Notes: generated from the sequence alone by a model not told the origin. A DNA stretch of 64,000 nt from Apis mellifera (GCF_003254395.2 NC_037643.1:5569458-5633457), one strand, 5' to 3'; positions 51,001-64,000 are shown, counted from the first letter of the stretch. Made by a program: numbers and translations.

Positions 51001-53400
51001 TGTAAAGTTTCAAGGGCGCGAGCTGGCCCCCTCCCCCTCCCCCTACCCACTGTCCTTCCACCCTTTTCACGGACTTATTAACCGTTTCGACAAGGCCCCT
51101 TGACACGAGAAATTTTTCTTGCCTTCTTCCTCTCGGTGGACCCCGAAGTAATTAAAAATCAGCCGATTTAAAATCTAATGAAGTGGAAAGGAATATTGGA
51201 GGAGCGTGGATGGATGGATGGAAGGGAGGGAGGATCGTGGAGATTTCTTGGGACGATCGACAGTATTGTACTCTTGTTTCCCTTCGTTCTTCTTAGGAGT
51301 GGAGTTATGGCTAACATGGGCTGGGTTTGGTTTCAAACTTTTTGATTTTCCTTTCCATCAAAGTTTGATGGAAGGTTGGGTTTCAGCCATTGTGATAAAG
51401 GATATTTCTGTTGGTAATTAAGAATTGAATTATTTGATTATTAAAAAAGGGAGAAAGGAAAATATTGCTGTATATAAATGGGTAATGTGTATTTGGTTTG
51501 ATATAAATGTATATGCATAAAGTTCTTCTAAATTGAAAAAAAAGATGGAGTATAATTTTCTAACAATAGGAAATTTGTAAGATAGTGTGAAATATTTGTT
51601 TAATAGATATAAAGAAATTGATTCCCAACAACAAAGTTTAAAAGAAGTTTCAAAATATTCCATCTGTCAAAATTCCTCGAGATTATTAGTGAAACGAATT
51701 AAAGTTAAATTGGAAATGTCATTTTTTAGAATTTTCTCACTTTTACGTTTGTCATAAAATCATATATGCAGTATTAAAAGGAATAAATTATGTAAATGTA
51801 TTCTTACAATAATGATTCGTCGTTGAATAAATTTAATTATTCAAAATTAAAAATAATAACATTTACACTTGCAAATCAGTAATCACTTTCGAGTAAATCT
51901 CTCTTCGTTTCATTAATAATATCGTTACAAGCAAAATCTTTCCAGAAATAAATATATCCGTCGCGTATTTTACTCTACAATTTGATTAAATCGTATTAAA
52001 ATTAGAAAAACTTTAAGCCGGTATAACTCCGAAAATAATGATTTCCGGTCAACGAATAAAAGACCGTTGGAAGCGTGGAACCTTGCCCTTTAAAACGCTT
52101 TTTCATTTATCTCGATACGACTTCCGGTTCACGAGATATCGTCGTGTAAAGGGAAGGGTAATTTTCGATCGTTTACTATTTCCACTCTTGTCGCTTACTC
52201 GGACCTCTCGCTCGCGCCTCGTCTCACTGACCTATCCCAAAGTCCAGACAAGCGACAGACGCGATTCCTGGAAATAGTACGCACTTCCAAGAAAAAATGT
52301 AGGTCACTGAGTCCATTCATAATCTCTCTTAAGCGCTATGGATACTTTGACTCTTAATATCTCGACAATGGATTGAGATATCGGGATAAAACAAAAAGGG
52401 ACTTCAATGGTACGGTTTCTTCTATCTCTTGAATGAATTTTGACGCTGAAATTTTAAAATTCTTTTTAAAAAAAATTCGTGAATTTACGCGATTAGAATA
52501 ATCTATTGTTGAAGTATAAAGTATACGAAAATTTATAATTATTACTTTATTAATTCTTATACAAAGATTATTTTTGTAAACATCTTGTATAATTCATCAT
52601 CTATATATAATTCTTACGCAATTTAATATATCAAATGTTGGAATACATTTCAATTACGTAGAAACTTGTTACTATTACCGATTATTCTTCAATTTTTACA
52701 AAGTATCCTTTTGCATACTTCTTATTTTTTTTTTTTTTCTTTTTTTTTTTACATTCCTTCTTCGACAAGTGAAGCAAAACCGCACAACTAATCGTGTAAA
52801 GGGGGCAGCTGGAAATTGTAGCCGCGTTAATCAGCGCTTTCGTTCCCTCCCCGGATGAAGGTACCCGGCCTCGTCATTGCTCGGCCGATGAAAGAACTTT
52901 CTCCTGTACTGATTGTCTCTTGGATCGACCCTCGGTCGGAGCTACCCTCGTTTCAATTACCGGTACCAGGTGACTTGTAGCTCGTTCCGCGTCCCCGAGC
53001 AGTTAACGCTGCTACGGGTTCATCGTATGCAAATGACAAGCCGTCCGTCGGTTCGTCCGTCCATCCGTTTGTCCGTTCATCCGTTCCTAGTTCGACAGGG
53101 AGGGAGGGAGGGTTGCTTGATTCACATCAAACGCTAGCTAAACGCTGTCTATTGTCTCAGCTGTCCATACTACGATCGCATATTAAATAATCGAGCTGAG
53201 AGTAATTATTATACCGAGGGGGTAGAATTTCGATTTCTATCCAACGTTCGAATTGAAATATATCGTTTGTTAAGATATTTCTTTCCATGGAAAATTAAAT
53301 CCGGATGAGTTTTTTTTTGAATTGGAAGTAAAATTTTCCATCGCGCGCGAAATTCAATTTCGTCTCTTCATTATCCCATCCCTGAACCGACTGAATTCCA
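48022..53400. other. No gene recognised
   Basis: AT-rich sequence with islands at about 49020-49340, 50540-51200 and 52780-53140, plus the possible repeat at 52 kb. Tetranucleotide-like GTCC/ATCC runs occur near 53040 and GGAT/GGGA runs near 51206. Confidence 0.5.
52020..52400. repeat. Possible dispersed repeat with ATCTCG inverted pairs
   Basis: TATCTCG (52109-52115) faces CGAGATA (52132-52138), and ATATCTC (52357-52363) faces GAGATAT (52375-52381), about 245 bp apart. The block also contains CTTCCGGTTCACGAGATATC and starts sharply out of AT-rich sequence. This looks like a repeat family member rather than unique sequence, but only a genome search can show that. Confidence 0.3.
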
Positions 53401-53451
53401 GTCGAAGATCGAGCTCGACGAATCATGGCGTCTCGACGAGAGGCATCAAGA
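53401..53451 (+). CDS. Candidate penultimate exon, plus strand
   Basis: After the acceptor CCGACTGAATTCCAG a 17-codon phase-0 segment (SKIELDESWRLDERHQE) ends at the donor CAAGAG|GTAGAG. If unspliced, the frame continues 17 more codons to a TAG. It joins in phase 0 to the candidate exon at 54353. The short length and moderate splice sites keep this tentative, and the reverse strand is also largely open. The family is unknown. Confidence 0.22.
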
Positions 53452-54352
53452 GGTAGAGATCGCGAGTTATGTTTACGACACCACGTTGGTGCGACAGTTT
53501 TAGCATTCCAAGTTGGGAAGGGTGGAAAGTTTGTTGGATTGCCGCGAAGATGAATAGTTAACGGAATAGAAACCCCTCCTACCCCGTTCTCCTTCTTCGT
53601 ACTCTGAATTTCCGTTTCCCTCGCCTCCCCGCTTCTCCTTTCTGCTCCACATTCGAGCTCCTCTCCATTCCCTCGCGCGGATCATTTACAAACTGTCAAC
53701 GGCATGTCTCCTCTCGCTGGACGAATGGTGGAAGAGAGAGATCTTAATCCATGGACAATTTCGCGTGTCTTCTTCTTCGAGTGACAGTTGGAAGTCGGAT
53801 GAGAAGATCGGATTTTCTTTGTTGGGGGAAGAAGATAGAGATTGTTGGATTAATTTTGAACAATTTCTATTCTGGAAGAGTTGTTAAAAAATGGCAAGAT
53901 GAGAATTCGCTCGTATTCCCTTTTTTAAAAAAAATGAGAGAGAGAGCTAGATCTTTTGACAGAGAGATCTTCTTTTCATTCGTCTCACGTACGTAGTTAG
54001 ATTTTCTACGACGCAGAGTGTGTACACGAGATTCTTTGTCGGCCTGCTCGCTTTTGTTAATCGCGAGCAAAGCTTTGTCCCCGTTTTATCGCGCGGCTGA
54101 ACGACGTCTTCTCCCTGGGACGTTAGGGACATTGGGGAACGAGGTGGGAAAGGAAATTTTCAAACAAACTCCTCCCTCCCTCCGTCGCCATAAACGAGGA
54201 GGCATGGAGCCAAAGGTTGGCAGTAAGGACGTCGCGTCCCTACACGGAAGGATCCCCGAATTCATTTCATGGCCAATTACAATTAGCATTTATGCCGCGA
54301 TTTGCATATCGTTCCAAGATAATTTCGCGAACGCTTAGCCTAATCTTCGTGT

Positions 54353-54451
54353 CAGATGTTTCAGCAGGCTGACAAGAAATACTTGCTGGTGCCAGAAATA
54401 CTTTTCGGTGAAAGTGATCTCGGAGAATGGCTACGACTTGAAAGAATTATC
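54353..54451 (+). CDS. Candidate terminal exon, plus strand
   Basis: After the acceptor TAATCTTCGTGTCAG, 32 codons beginning ATGTTTCAGCAG read to TAA (54449-54451). They include ADKKYLLVPEILFGES and end WLRLERII, an amphipathic acidic/leucine segment. A stop lies in frame just before the acceptor. No AATAAA follows within about 250 nt, and the minus strand is open too, so the call is weak. If real, it extends the exon at 53401. No upstream exon linking it to the gene ending at 47807 was found. Confidence 0.22.
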
Positions 54452-57400
54452 TAAGAGAGAGAGAGAGAATGATAAAGTATTTGTTTAATGTTTCTTTGGA
54501 ACGATTCATCGTTTTATTTAATTTAAAATTTGAAACAAAAGTTAAGAAAGTATTGTTTTAAATTTATGATTAGATTGATTTGACAAGAAGAACAAATAGA
54601 AGACACAGACAAAGTGATACATCAAATTATGCATTCATCATCGTCCATTTCCATACAAATAATTTACAAATCATTTGAAACGATCATGATACTATATCAT
54701 TCTATATAATCCATTCGTTTTAGGGATATTTTGCTGGCAACAAAACTTCATCCTTGTAATCGTTATATTCCATCTATCCACCATATATCAATATCGACCA
54801 TATAAACCACGTGCCGTAAATCTAAACCAACTTTCGTTCTCGTTCACGTTGAATCAACGAACGCCTCGTACAATACCTGTACAAGATTAAATCGCGAAAC
54901 GAAAGTAAACCGCGTTCGAAACGGTTTGTCAGGAGGGATGGAATCGAAGAAAATGAGAGACAGAGTTGCTTGTGGGATCGGTGTAGCCCCACAACCTGAC
55001 CTGTGTGATCCAACTCGTCAGAGACCGCGCCCTTAACGAGCAACCTGCCTCCCCCTCCCCCCCATGGCCGCAAAACGTTCGTGGCCATGTGTGACCACCG
55101 ATGTAGATTTCAATCGAGCAATGTCTACCGAACAGGGAAGCGGATAATCCGTGCGCGCCACGCTATCACTGCGACCGACAGCTTCGACGCCCTCCGACGC
55201 CGGACACCTCCCCCCCCACGCCTGTCGCGAAACCCTTTTGCAACCGGCCAAACATTGATTTTATTCCTGTTAGAATCGATCGAACTAAACGAGACTATCC
55301 TCCTCATTCCCTGACTCTATCCTCCTCCCTTTCTTTTTTTTACTTTATCTTTTTCTCTCTTTACATCTCTTTTTTTCTCTTCATCTTATTTACTTACTCT
55401 CTTTTTCCTACGTTTTCCATGTCTTTCTTTCCTTCTGCTCCTCTTTCTCTCTTTCTTGGATAGAGATTCGTCATCGAGGAGGGTGTAAAATGATTTTTCG
55501 GAACGAGATATGTAATCGAGTTTAGGACTCGTCCTTTTATTCTCTCTTTTTTTTTTTTTTTCACGGAATCCTCAGGTGTCGAGTCAGGGAAACGTGGGCA
55601 TTCGATAGGGTTGTTTGGATCGAGTTAAATTAGATCGAGCGTTCAATTTAGCCGCGGCTATTGGATTTGGACATTCGGAGGGAAAGTTTTCCGCGAATTC
55701 GGCCCTCGATGCGTTTTCCCTTTAGGAGTTAGGGCGGGAAATTCGTGGATTAAACTTGGCTAAACGTGGCACACGATTACGGTTCAGTATGCATACTATG
55801 AATGGAGATTCGGCTCTCAGAAGCTTGTTCGCGAAGTCGTTCGAGGCGAAGATGTTATTATTTGTTCCAGAGTTTCTGTTTCGTTGTACAGATCACTTCG
55901 AGGATATCAGGATTGCTTGTCGATAGAGTTTAAGGAGTAATTGTATTGTGTATCAATTTCATTGCAAGAATAATGGATATATTATATAAAATTTTTATAC
56001 GTTTATTCATGGAATAATATAATTACTACTTTCATCGATGAATTATGAAGAATATTGCTCTTCATGCCGTTCATTTTTCGTGTACTTAGATCTCTAATCA
56101 AAGTACTCGATTTGAGAGAATATCTTCACAATATTTGTCTGCTTATCTTAAACGCTGCAAACTGGAATACACCATTCCTCATTCTATCCTTTTAGAATTA
56201 ACTCGTTCTCAAGAAATTCACGATGCAACGACGTAAGACGATGAAACAATTTTCCCAGTGTCTCATAATAAAAACAACACGCGATGTTTACACTTATCCC
56301 CACAAGATGTGTCTCTCTCGACTGTAGAATACAAGAAACATTCCTTTCAAACGCATTCTTCGTCAAGGTGTACCTGTTTCCTTCTTGGAACCTTTCAAGG
56401 TTGGGGGACGAGTACAAAGGGCAGAAGTTGGTCCGTTCTTTTCTTCAAAAAAAAGAAGAAATCCCTTTCTTCCGCGCCAACTTTTCGGCATCGTATCCTT
56501 CCTCCTCCTCCCCTTCCCTCTGTATTGACGTGTTCTCGACTGAAAACTGCGTAAGATGTTCCTCTTTTGAGGAGAGCGACGGGATGGCATTTTAAGATAA
56601 TTTCCGGCCGCGTGATTCTCTGAAGGATAAGCCGGAAGAGGGGGTGATAGACGAAAGGGAAGACGCGAGGCTGGAAGAGGGGGCGAGATACAGAATAAAA
56701 TTACTGGAGTAAGTAATTTGAGGACAGACCGTGTAATTGCCACTCAAAACGCTCAAAGGCGTTGCTCCTTTCTTGCGTCTTTTTTAAATTTATCGGCTGC
56801 CACCGTCTGGAATCCGTCTTTTCCTTGGATGGGGGGAAGGGGGGCACCATTTCGAGAAAAACGACGAAGAAATGCGAAGAGATAAGCGCGTTTTGATATT
56901 TCTTCTCGACGAGAATTGTTGTCGAATTCGTTGCAATATAAAATTCGGGGATGAAAAAGATCGGGGTGTCACGGTCAAAGAATCATCTCTGTAATCAGGG
57001 GTTGTTTCAATCATCCTGTAATACGATACTCGTCAGCCAACTTGTCTTTGTGCTCTTTGTGTACGCCATACGAGGGAGGGGAGACGAATCGCTTTCAAAG
57101 TAAAAATCTCTTGCTTAATTCATTCTTCCCTTGCGCAATTTCTTTCGTTATTTTTTTCCCTCGTAACCTTGACTCGTTAGTAGCTGCCACTTTACGCTTT
57201 AAGGGAACGTGTATTAAAGAAAGCCACGAATCGGATATTCAAAAGAAAAATTTTGATTGAGTTGATCACTCGATATCGAAGGAAAGTTTTAATCGCGTTT
57301 CCTATTTGGATGCTTATTAATATTATTATATTTTAGGGAAGGCGAGTTTCTTTTATAAGATGTTGTAACGAGATTTCTTCTTTCGTGGATTTATTCTTTC

Positions 57401-57707
57401 AAGTTTCCCTTTTCATCCTTATCTTCTTACAGTGAAATATCTTTCTTACATTTAAAATTTAATGCAGTTTTTTAATTAAGTTTGGGATAAAATTAAATAA
57501 TTTTATTCTTTTTTTAAATTGAATTATTATTTAATTTTATTTATATGAATTCATATCTATATAAGAAATATAATTTATGAATCTAGTCTTATAAATTACG
57601 GATTATTTATTCGAATATTCGAAACTTTTATAGAAAATTTATTTCGTATATAAACATCCATAATCTGCTTGTAACACGAGAAAAGGAGAAATGAATAAAT
57701 AGAACAG

Positions 57708-57710
<3 letters not shown>

Positions 57711-57767
<57 letters not shown>
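57711..57767. repeat. (TA)n microsatellite, about 28 units
   Basis: An uninterrupted TA dinucleotide run of 57 bp, the longest pure dinucleotide tract in the window. Confidence 0.97.
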
Positions 57768-57769
<2 letters not shown>

Positions 57770-60700
57770 AAACACAAGAACGTTGCCGTATCGAGGAAGC
57801 CCCATCCAGGCCTATTAGACCGGTCGGATAAGTTAACCCGATCGTTCGATGACCCTTGACACGGCTGACACATTTCAGCCGCGAGATTCGTCCAATTCCA
57901 CGCTCGTATCCATGAATTCTCCTATACCAGAACCAATAACCACAGATTGGCTTTCGTTTGCCATCCCAGTAATCTTTACCCGCCACCTAAGAAGCCCTAA
58001 GGATCATCGCAAGCCTGGGTTCTGTGATTTCGTTTAAGGCCCTCCACCACCACCCTTCTTCCAATTCTTTCTTTCTTCTTCCTCCTCCTCCTCTTCTTCT
58101 TCTTTTTTTTTTTTTTTTCTTACAACGATACAATCCTACGATCCACATATTCCATGGAAACCGAGCTCACCCCGGTTATGTTACGAGGACAATATCTAAT
58201 AAAAAGGAGAGTGAAGTGGCTGGAAGGGCGATGAGGCTTGCTCTTTTATAAAGCTTTCGCCGGAATTTCTCTCGTCATTGCCTTCCTCCCTTCCCGTTGA
58301 ACGAATCGCGGCGGAGAAAGGGAAGATTGTATAAGTGACAGTTTGGAGGTTTTTATAGGGCTGATGAAATCCGGCACATTTTATTCCGGGATTATCGTTT
58401 TGCGCGGTATGCCGTTTTCATTTTCGAAGGAAAACATGTTCGTTTATGTCGACTGTTCATTGTCAAGTGTAATGTTTAAATATTTGGATGAAGAGAGAGT
58501 ATGACAGTATGATGAGAATAAAATGTTTGACTTGTTTAATTTTGATAATATTGAAAGTATTTTTTAAATATTATTTGGAGACGTTCTTTGGATAAGGGAG
58601 ATTTTATTAATACTCTGATTTTTATTCGGAATTTTTGATAGCATATTTATAACAATGAAAAACAATGAAATGGAAGAAATGGAGAATACGTTTCCAAATA
58701 TTCAAACATGTAATTTCCCAATATTTCTCGAATCAGGATCTCCTTTTATGATAATGAAACCTATAATCTCCAAATAATTGATTTAAATTTACATAAAAGA
58801 TATTTTTCATACATAGTTAGTTATAATTCTTTAAAATATTTTAAATTGAAATTTTCTATAAAAATAATTCCACTTATTAAATATTTTTGACGATCTTTAA
58901 AGAATGTGATTCATCCAAATACTTCCAGTACTTAATATTCATTTAATCGTATATTGTATTGTTTGAACAGAATAAGTCGACAAACAAAGGCTCAAATATC
59001 TCCATTGGTTGCAGTAACACGAGAACACGAAGGGAAGAAATTGTTTGTTTTTGAAAAAGCAAATATTATGGTAGGATTAATTTATTGCATCCCAATTGAT
59101 TGTAGATTACTATCTTTATGTGTTTAAAGATAAATTGATTTATTGAATCGTTGGATGTAACGATTAATAACACATTAAAATTTGTTTTAATTTCTTTATA
59201 ATTTTTGTAGGCTTAAATTATGAAGAAAAATTTTGAAAATATTCATATACGAATATTAAAAATTACATAAAATTTAATAACCAAATAAATTACGTAACTT
59301 TTATATATTTGTAATTATTTTTATAATAGTGAAAATATTAGCATGCCAAGAATAATATTTTCACAAGTCACTATTATTTAAAAAAAAAAAATATATAAAA
59401 ATTATAATAGTTTCTTAAAAAATATTCTTGAAAAATCAATTATATCAAGATTAAATCATTTCATATTAAACAAGGGACAATTCATTCCATATTAGTCGCA
59501 CCATGCTATGTTCTAACAACTCATTATCTCAGCAATTAACATTCGTCAGTACAACCTCGTTAAGCCATACAAAACAATCAGCTACGTTGCACAATCTCCA
59601 CGAGCAATCAGCTTAATCGATGTTGCACCGATCTCTATAAACGAATTCCGATAGGCTATTGGGTACAAGGTATTAATCTACAACAACGACCTTGACACTA
59701 GATCGTCAGAGATTGCGATCTTTAACGTCGTTATCCCTTGAATTTAATTGATTCGTTCTAATTGCAAATCCCCCCTCTATCGAAATCAGATATTCTATCT
59801 CTACTATCTTCTTCATTCTGCTTTATCAAAATACAAAAATATCTATTTTATTTGAACAATAGATAATTCATTGTGAATTGAAAAAATAACATAAATATTA
59901 ATATTATCTATTCTAATCAACAATAAATTAGAGGGTTAGATTTCAAGCTGATTATGGAAATTTTTTCAAGTCAATTATGAATTAATTATGAAATAATGGT
60001 AATATTAATAATCAAGATACTAATAGAAGTTTATAAATGAATAAATATTTATCTAATAGTATGATTAATGATTTTCTTTCAAATAACTCTTAAAGAGTCC
60101 ACACTATATTATTTCTTTTCTCAGGAATATTCTTAATTATTCGTTTATTTAAAATACTTCCTCTATCATATTCATAATTATAACTCTTATACTTTCTTCA
60201 TCATCTCTCTATCATAATCAAAAATATTGTAATTGAGAGAAGCCCAAGTCCCTTCGTTTTTTACTTTTAATCTATAATCATCCGACCATCGCTTCGTCAC
60301 GAATGGCCGTAATATTCCCGAAAGGGTTAATATCGCTTTTCAGAAATAATCCGCCGAATATTTCGTCGACTTATCTGCCAGTACGTGTAAACAGAGCGTG
60401 CACGCGACGCGAAACAGCGCATCGCGTTATCTGCGGCGATTGTCAGTAGGGGTCGTCGCTCGCCGTCACTAATAGATTCATTAGGGGTAGACGGTACACC
60501 CTTCGAGCGCATCGTGAACCCTAAATGTACGTGCGTGCAGTCTATTTCTACGCTGCGCCTCCCCTTGGCCGGCTTGCTTGTCGATCGCAACGTATATTCA
60601 TATACGTTCATTCTACTACGCGCCACTGTTGCGTTGATTCATTCACGAACACTTTCTCGACGATGTTATCGATTTATGCAGCTTGAATAATATTGCCTCG

Positions 60701-63208
60701 CGTATTGTACGATTACATATCTCGCGTGTACTGTGTACAAATCATCTTTGATAGGGATAGATGTGTTAGTATATGTCTCTAGGAATTGTTGTGATATTTG
60801 TATGCATTATTAATCTCTATTTTCATCATAATCCCATTTCTAAGAATTAGAGAATAATATTAAAAGAAGAAAGAGAAAAACATCAGGTTGAAATAAAAGA
60901 AACTTTATACGAATCTCTGACAGATTCAAAGCTTCGGATATTGAGCATTCAGATCATCAAACATCCCAAAATCGCATACAACAGTATCAATCGATATTTC
61001 CCCGATTTTCTCTTCGTGTATTCAATAGTTCGCCACATAATGCACCTTGGCCTCTCACGTATTTACGCATCGGTTTTCCCGCAAGCGATACATCACTCGT
61101 TAAGCAGTGAGGCGACCTCTCACGTATCTACTGTTATCCACAGGTCCTCTTCGTGGATACTGTCCTTGCGCTTCCACAGATACGCGCGATATATTATACG
61201 AATCGTGTGGCACGTCCTCGATGGCCGCTTTACTTCATAATTCATTTCGGTCATTCAACGACTCGTCCCGTCGTTATTTCTCTGCCCCTTGCTGCAGTCT
61301 GCGGATAACTCGCAAATCTGATTATCGATCGGTAATCAATATCGGTGCAATTTGGCGTTACGCCAGGGTAACGTGTGTGTACGTACATCCATCCCCCTCG
61401 CGTGTGCGTCCTTCGGCTGATCCCCGATAGGGGATGATTGAAAATGGTGCACGTGCGACACCAACTAATCGCGCTTTGAACGACTTTGAACGAACTTTCC
61501 AACGATGGACGATCGTTTTGGATTAGAATTTTCGATATTTTATATTTTATTTGGGAGGATTTTATTGATTTATGAACAATTGTGTATATTAAATATTGTC
61601 TTTATTTAATTTTCTTTTCTTGTTTTGGTAAAAATAACGTTTTGTAAATTGCATATAATAGAGAATAAAATAACCAATATTTGGAGAATTTAAATTGAAT
61701 AATTTTTGAAACATTTGAGTTTTTAATAAGTGAATTTTGTAATAATAATAGAATTGTTTTATCAAGGATTTTTATTCTTCTATGAAAGTCAATTATGAAA
61801 AGCGTATTACGTTGATTTTAGGTCACAGTGTACATATTTAATCAGATAATTTAATAGATTTTAAATAGGTCAATAATTCAATTGTGCGTATCTTTAAGTA
61901 ATTCGTATCAATGATTCGTGCTATAAAGGTGTACTGAAACATATTCAAATAGTTTACAGATGAATGAATAGATCAATGAATATTCATAATGATAGTTTGG
62001 ATCAATAATTCTATCGTAGATATTAATAATTTATGTCAATGTATAAATCATTGATAATGATTAATTAGGCATATAACACTTGAAATGAATAATGTCAAAA
62101 TAATTGTTTTCTCATAATATGAAGTATCAATTAAATTTATTATCCTTTCTTACAAAATATAATGAAATATATATTTAAAGATTTATTAGATAATTTGGTT
62201 TTAATTGTAATTCATTTGTCAGCAATATACCAGTGAAAAAAAGTAACCAAGTTCACAAGAATTGTAACAATTGTAAATTTCATATTTAATCTTATCGTTA
62301 TTTTTTAATTCCATAATAATAATAGATACAATATAATCAAGTACCATCCAAGGCAAATCTTAAACGAATAATCATTCATCAAATCTTATTATTTTCTCAA
62401 ACGATTACACTTTAATTCGTATCTAAATCGTTGGCAAATGATTCTTAATAAAAACACAGTGGGTTCAAGTTTAATCTCCTTCTTCTATTTTGATATATCC
62501 CTACGATATCGATTTCTCGTTTAGGAAGCAATCAAGTGGCAGGCCGTTTCCTTAATACGTTTATTTCTTTCTCAGATTTGATCCAATGTCTTGTAGAACA
62601 AAAAGGCTATACAACGAACCAGCTGCGGATGCATATTCATGCTACCTTTCATTTTTACTCTACGTTTACCCTCCTTCTCTCGTGCTCTTATATTATTCTA
62701 ATATAATTTTTCAGGCATATTGCGCTAAACCATGGACCCTGACCCGATATTGCGTTTTTTTCGTATCTTTTCATCGTCAGAGATGGTGCTCGGCTCACGA
62801 ATGATCAGCTGTGTGAATTCGTTTTTCTTCCAATATGAATTATGCTTTGCAATTTGGAGTTTTTAAAAGGAACGCGTTCTTTCGTTTTCTCTCAATTTTT
62901 ATCATAATTGTGGACATTTCTCGTTATTTTTTTTGTTGCAGTTATTGATAGATATTAAATGAAAAGATCGTCGTATTATTTATTTGATAAATAATCTTAA
63001 AAATCTTTGTGAATTTTATATATAATTTAAACATGCAAAGTCGAACGTTTTATAAAAATTTATTCTAAAAATATAGAGACGTAACGAAGGATTTATCAAT
63101 GTTCCGATTATCCCATGCCATTTTCCTTTATAAGTTTCTAAATGTCAAGAGTTATTCATACGAGCACCGCTCTCTCACAACAATATCGCGCAAAACTCGG
63201 AGCGATAT

Positions 63209-63229
63209 CGTTGCAGTTTTCCTGCAACG
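63209..63229. repeat. Small perfect hairpin
   Basis: CGTTGCAG and CTGCAACG flank a 5-nt TTTTC loop (8-bp stem) in a CpG-rich island. It is too short for a microRNA precursor. Confidence 0.5.
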
Positions 63230-63686
63230 TGCAATGCGAACGTTAACGTCGTTGACACGGAAACATGATGGATGTTTTGGGCGTGAGCCATTTCAACGAT
63301 ACATCAATTCACTGTACATGTCGAATGGTTGCAAAGCGATCCCTTTGTTGCCACCTGCTACGTTTCTGTGCATTCAGAACTAAATTTTGCATAAATAATT
63401 AATCCTCCATGAATTGATAACAATTCTAACGAATATTTATCCCTCGATTTCTTCGAAAGAATTCTTTAAAGAAACATAAAATCCAATAGAAATTTTCCAA
63501 ATTTCTTAAGAGCTTAGAAATAATTAAAATGTATATGATAAAGGAGTAAAATAAAAATGATTGGCAAATTAGAAAACACGATATAATAATAAGAATGAAA
63601 TGAAAGTTAATTTTTAATTTATTAATTTTTCGAGAAAAAAGGAATCGTATTTGATAAAATTTTTCCATTTCATTGTTCCGCGTTAG

Positions 63687-63884
63687 AACGAATTACGAAA
63701 TCGAAGAGAACAAGGAAAGAAATTTTACGAGGCTGTACGTGTGCAATTTCGTGAAAGAGATGGCACGTGTTATAATTTCCGAGATTCATTGTTCAGGAAT
63801 TAATTTCTCATTTCTCGTTTCATTGTTTGGCCGCGGTCTTTTATATTCGAATGGGGTGGACGAAATTTCAGGAACCTCGTGATA
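63687..63884 (+). CDS. Candidate exon, plus strand, unrecognised
   Basis: A pyrimidine-rich acceptor (TTTTTCCATTTCATTGTTCC...GTTAG, ending at 63686) precedes 65 complete codons in phase 2 that end at TGA. The reading begins TNYEIEENKERNFTRLYVC and uses codons such as GAG, AAG, CTG, TAC and GTG. The patch is less AT-rich than both flanks. Near its end it reads SLFGRGLLYSNGVDE. There is no recognised motif and no nearby AATAAA. It could equally be an internal exon of a gene running past the window, or chance. Confidence 0.22.
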
Positions 63885-64000
63885 ATGAAATTGCTTGGAA
63901 ATAAGTAATGATTGTGTTGAATATAAATTCATAAATGTTTTTTGTTTTAAAGAATCTCCTATTTATATTAACGTTTTCGTTGTTATTGAAATTATGAATC

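Larger units (their letters stand above)
54452..63680. other. No firm gene; islands, microsatellites, long AT-rich tract
   Basis: Islands lie at about 54890-55320, 55560-55870, 56400-56720, 57770-58420, 60250-60660, 61040-61520 and 63170-63380. The stretches 58430-60240 and 61530-62560 are the most AT-rich of the window and show nothing. A good acceptor (TTTATTTCTTTCTCAG) ends near 62576, but no frame behind it can be preferred. Confidence 0.5.

Noticed and set aside
62577..62868. Open frames after TTTCTTTCTCAG and a 45-codon ATG frame at 62731
   Set aside because: Several frames compete, there is no donor and the products are rich in aromatic residues from T-rich sequence.
1..64000. tRNA, rRNA, CRISPR, transposase or virus-derived genes
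   Set aside because: I looked for B-box-like GGTTCRA motifs with cloverleaf context, regular spaced repeats and recognisable transposase or polymerase motifs, and found none convincing.

Overview
The window is eukaryotic, nuclear and very gene-poor. It shows no operons, no Shine-Dalgarno sites and no long uninterrupted genes. It consists of AT-rich sequence with many homopolymer and GA/CT tracts, broken every 1-3 kb by islands 0.2-0.7 kb long that are GC- and CpG-rich. Coding sequence occurs as short exons with GT/AG borders. That texture, long introns and undepleted CpG fit an insect, most likely a hymenopteran such as a bee. The organism assignment is inference from composition only.

The best supported gene is a complete three-exon lipocalin of the apolipoprotein D/bilin-binding type on the minus strand (18774 down to 16740, 183 codons). 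It has a signal peptide, the G-x-W motif, the late arginine motif, four cysteines placed as in the family, consistent splice phases, TATA-like boxes upstream and AATAAA downstream. Its first intron carries a tandem array of about 107 bp units.

A second gene on the plus strand is represented by its last three exons (40291-40410, 47222-47357, 47734-47807). They join in phase and are followed by AATAAA. I do not recognise the protein. A third candidate on the minus strand has a 123-codon ORF (25551-25180) directly behind a strong splice acceptor, with a possible upstream exon at 27299-27210 and AATAAA downstream. It is also unrecognised. Weaker exon candidates, supported only by splice sites and open frame, lie at 9169, 13880, 32464, 41554, 53401/54353 and 63687.

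Region by region: 1-16 kb has no firm gene, but it holds a decayed repeat (1.1-1.66 kb), an inverted repeat (12.2 kb), a hairpin (13.65 kb) and a striking pair of 31-bp E-box/TATA blocks (14868 and 15375). The lipocalin lies at 16.7-18.9 kb. At 19-25 kb there are islands without genes, and at 25-27.3 kb the orphan ORF. At 27-40 kb there are islands and microsatellites. The plus-strand gene runs from 40 to 48 kb, and its 6.8 kb intron contains a diverged duplication. At 48-64 kb there are mostly islands, a possible dispersed repeat at 52 kb, a (TA)28 tract and low-confidence exons. No mobile element with a recognisable protein, tRNA, rRNA, CRISPR array or virus-derived gene was identified.
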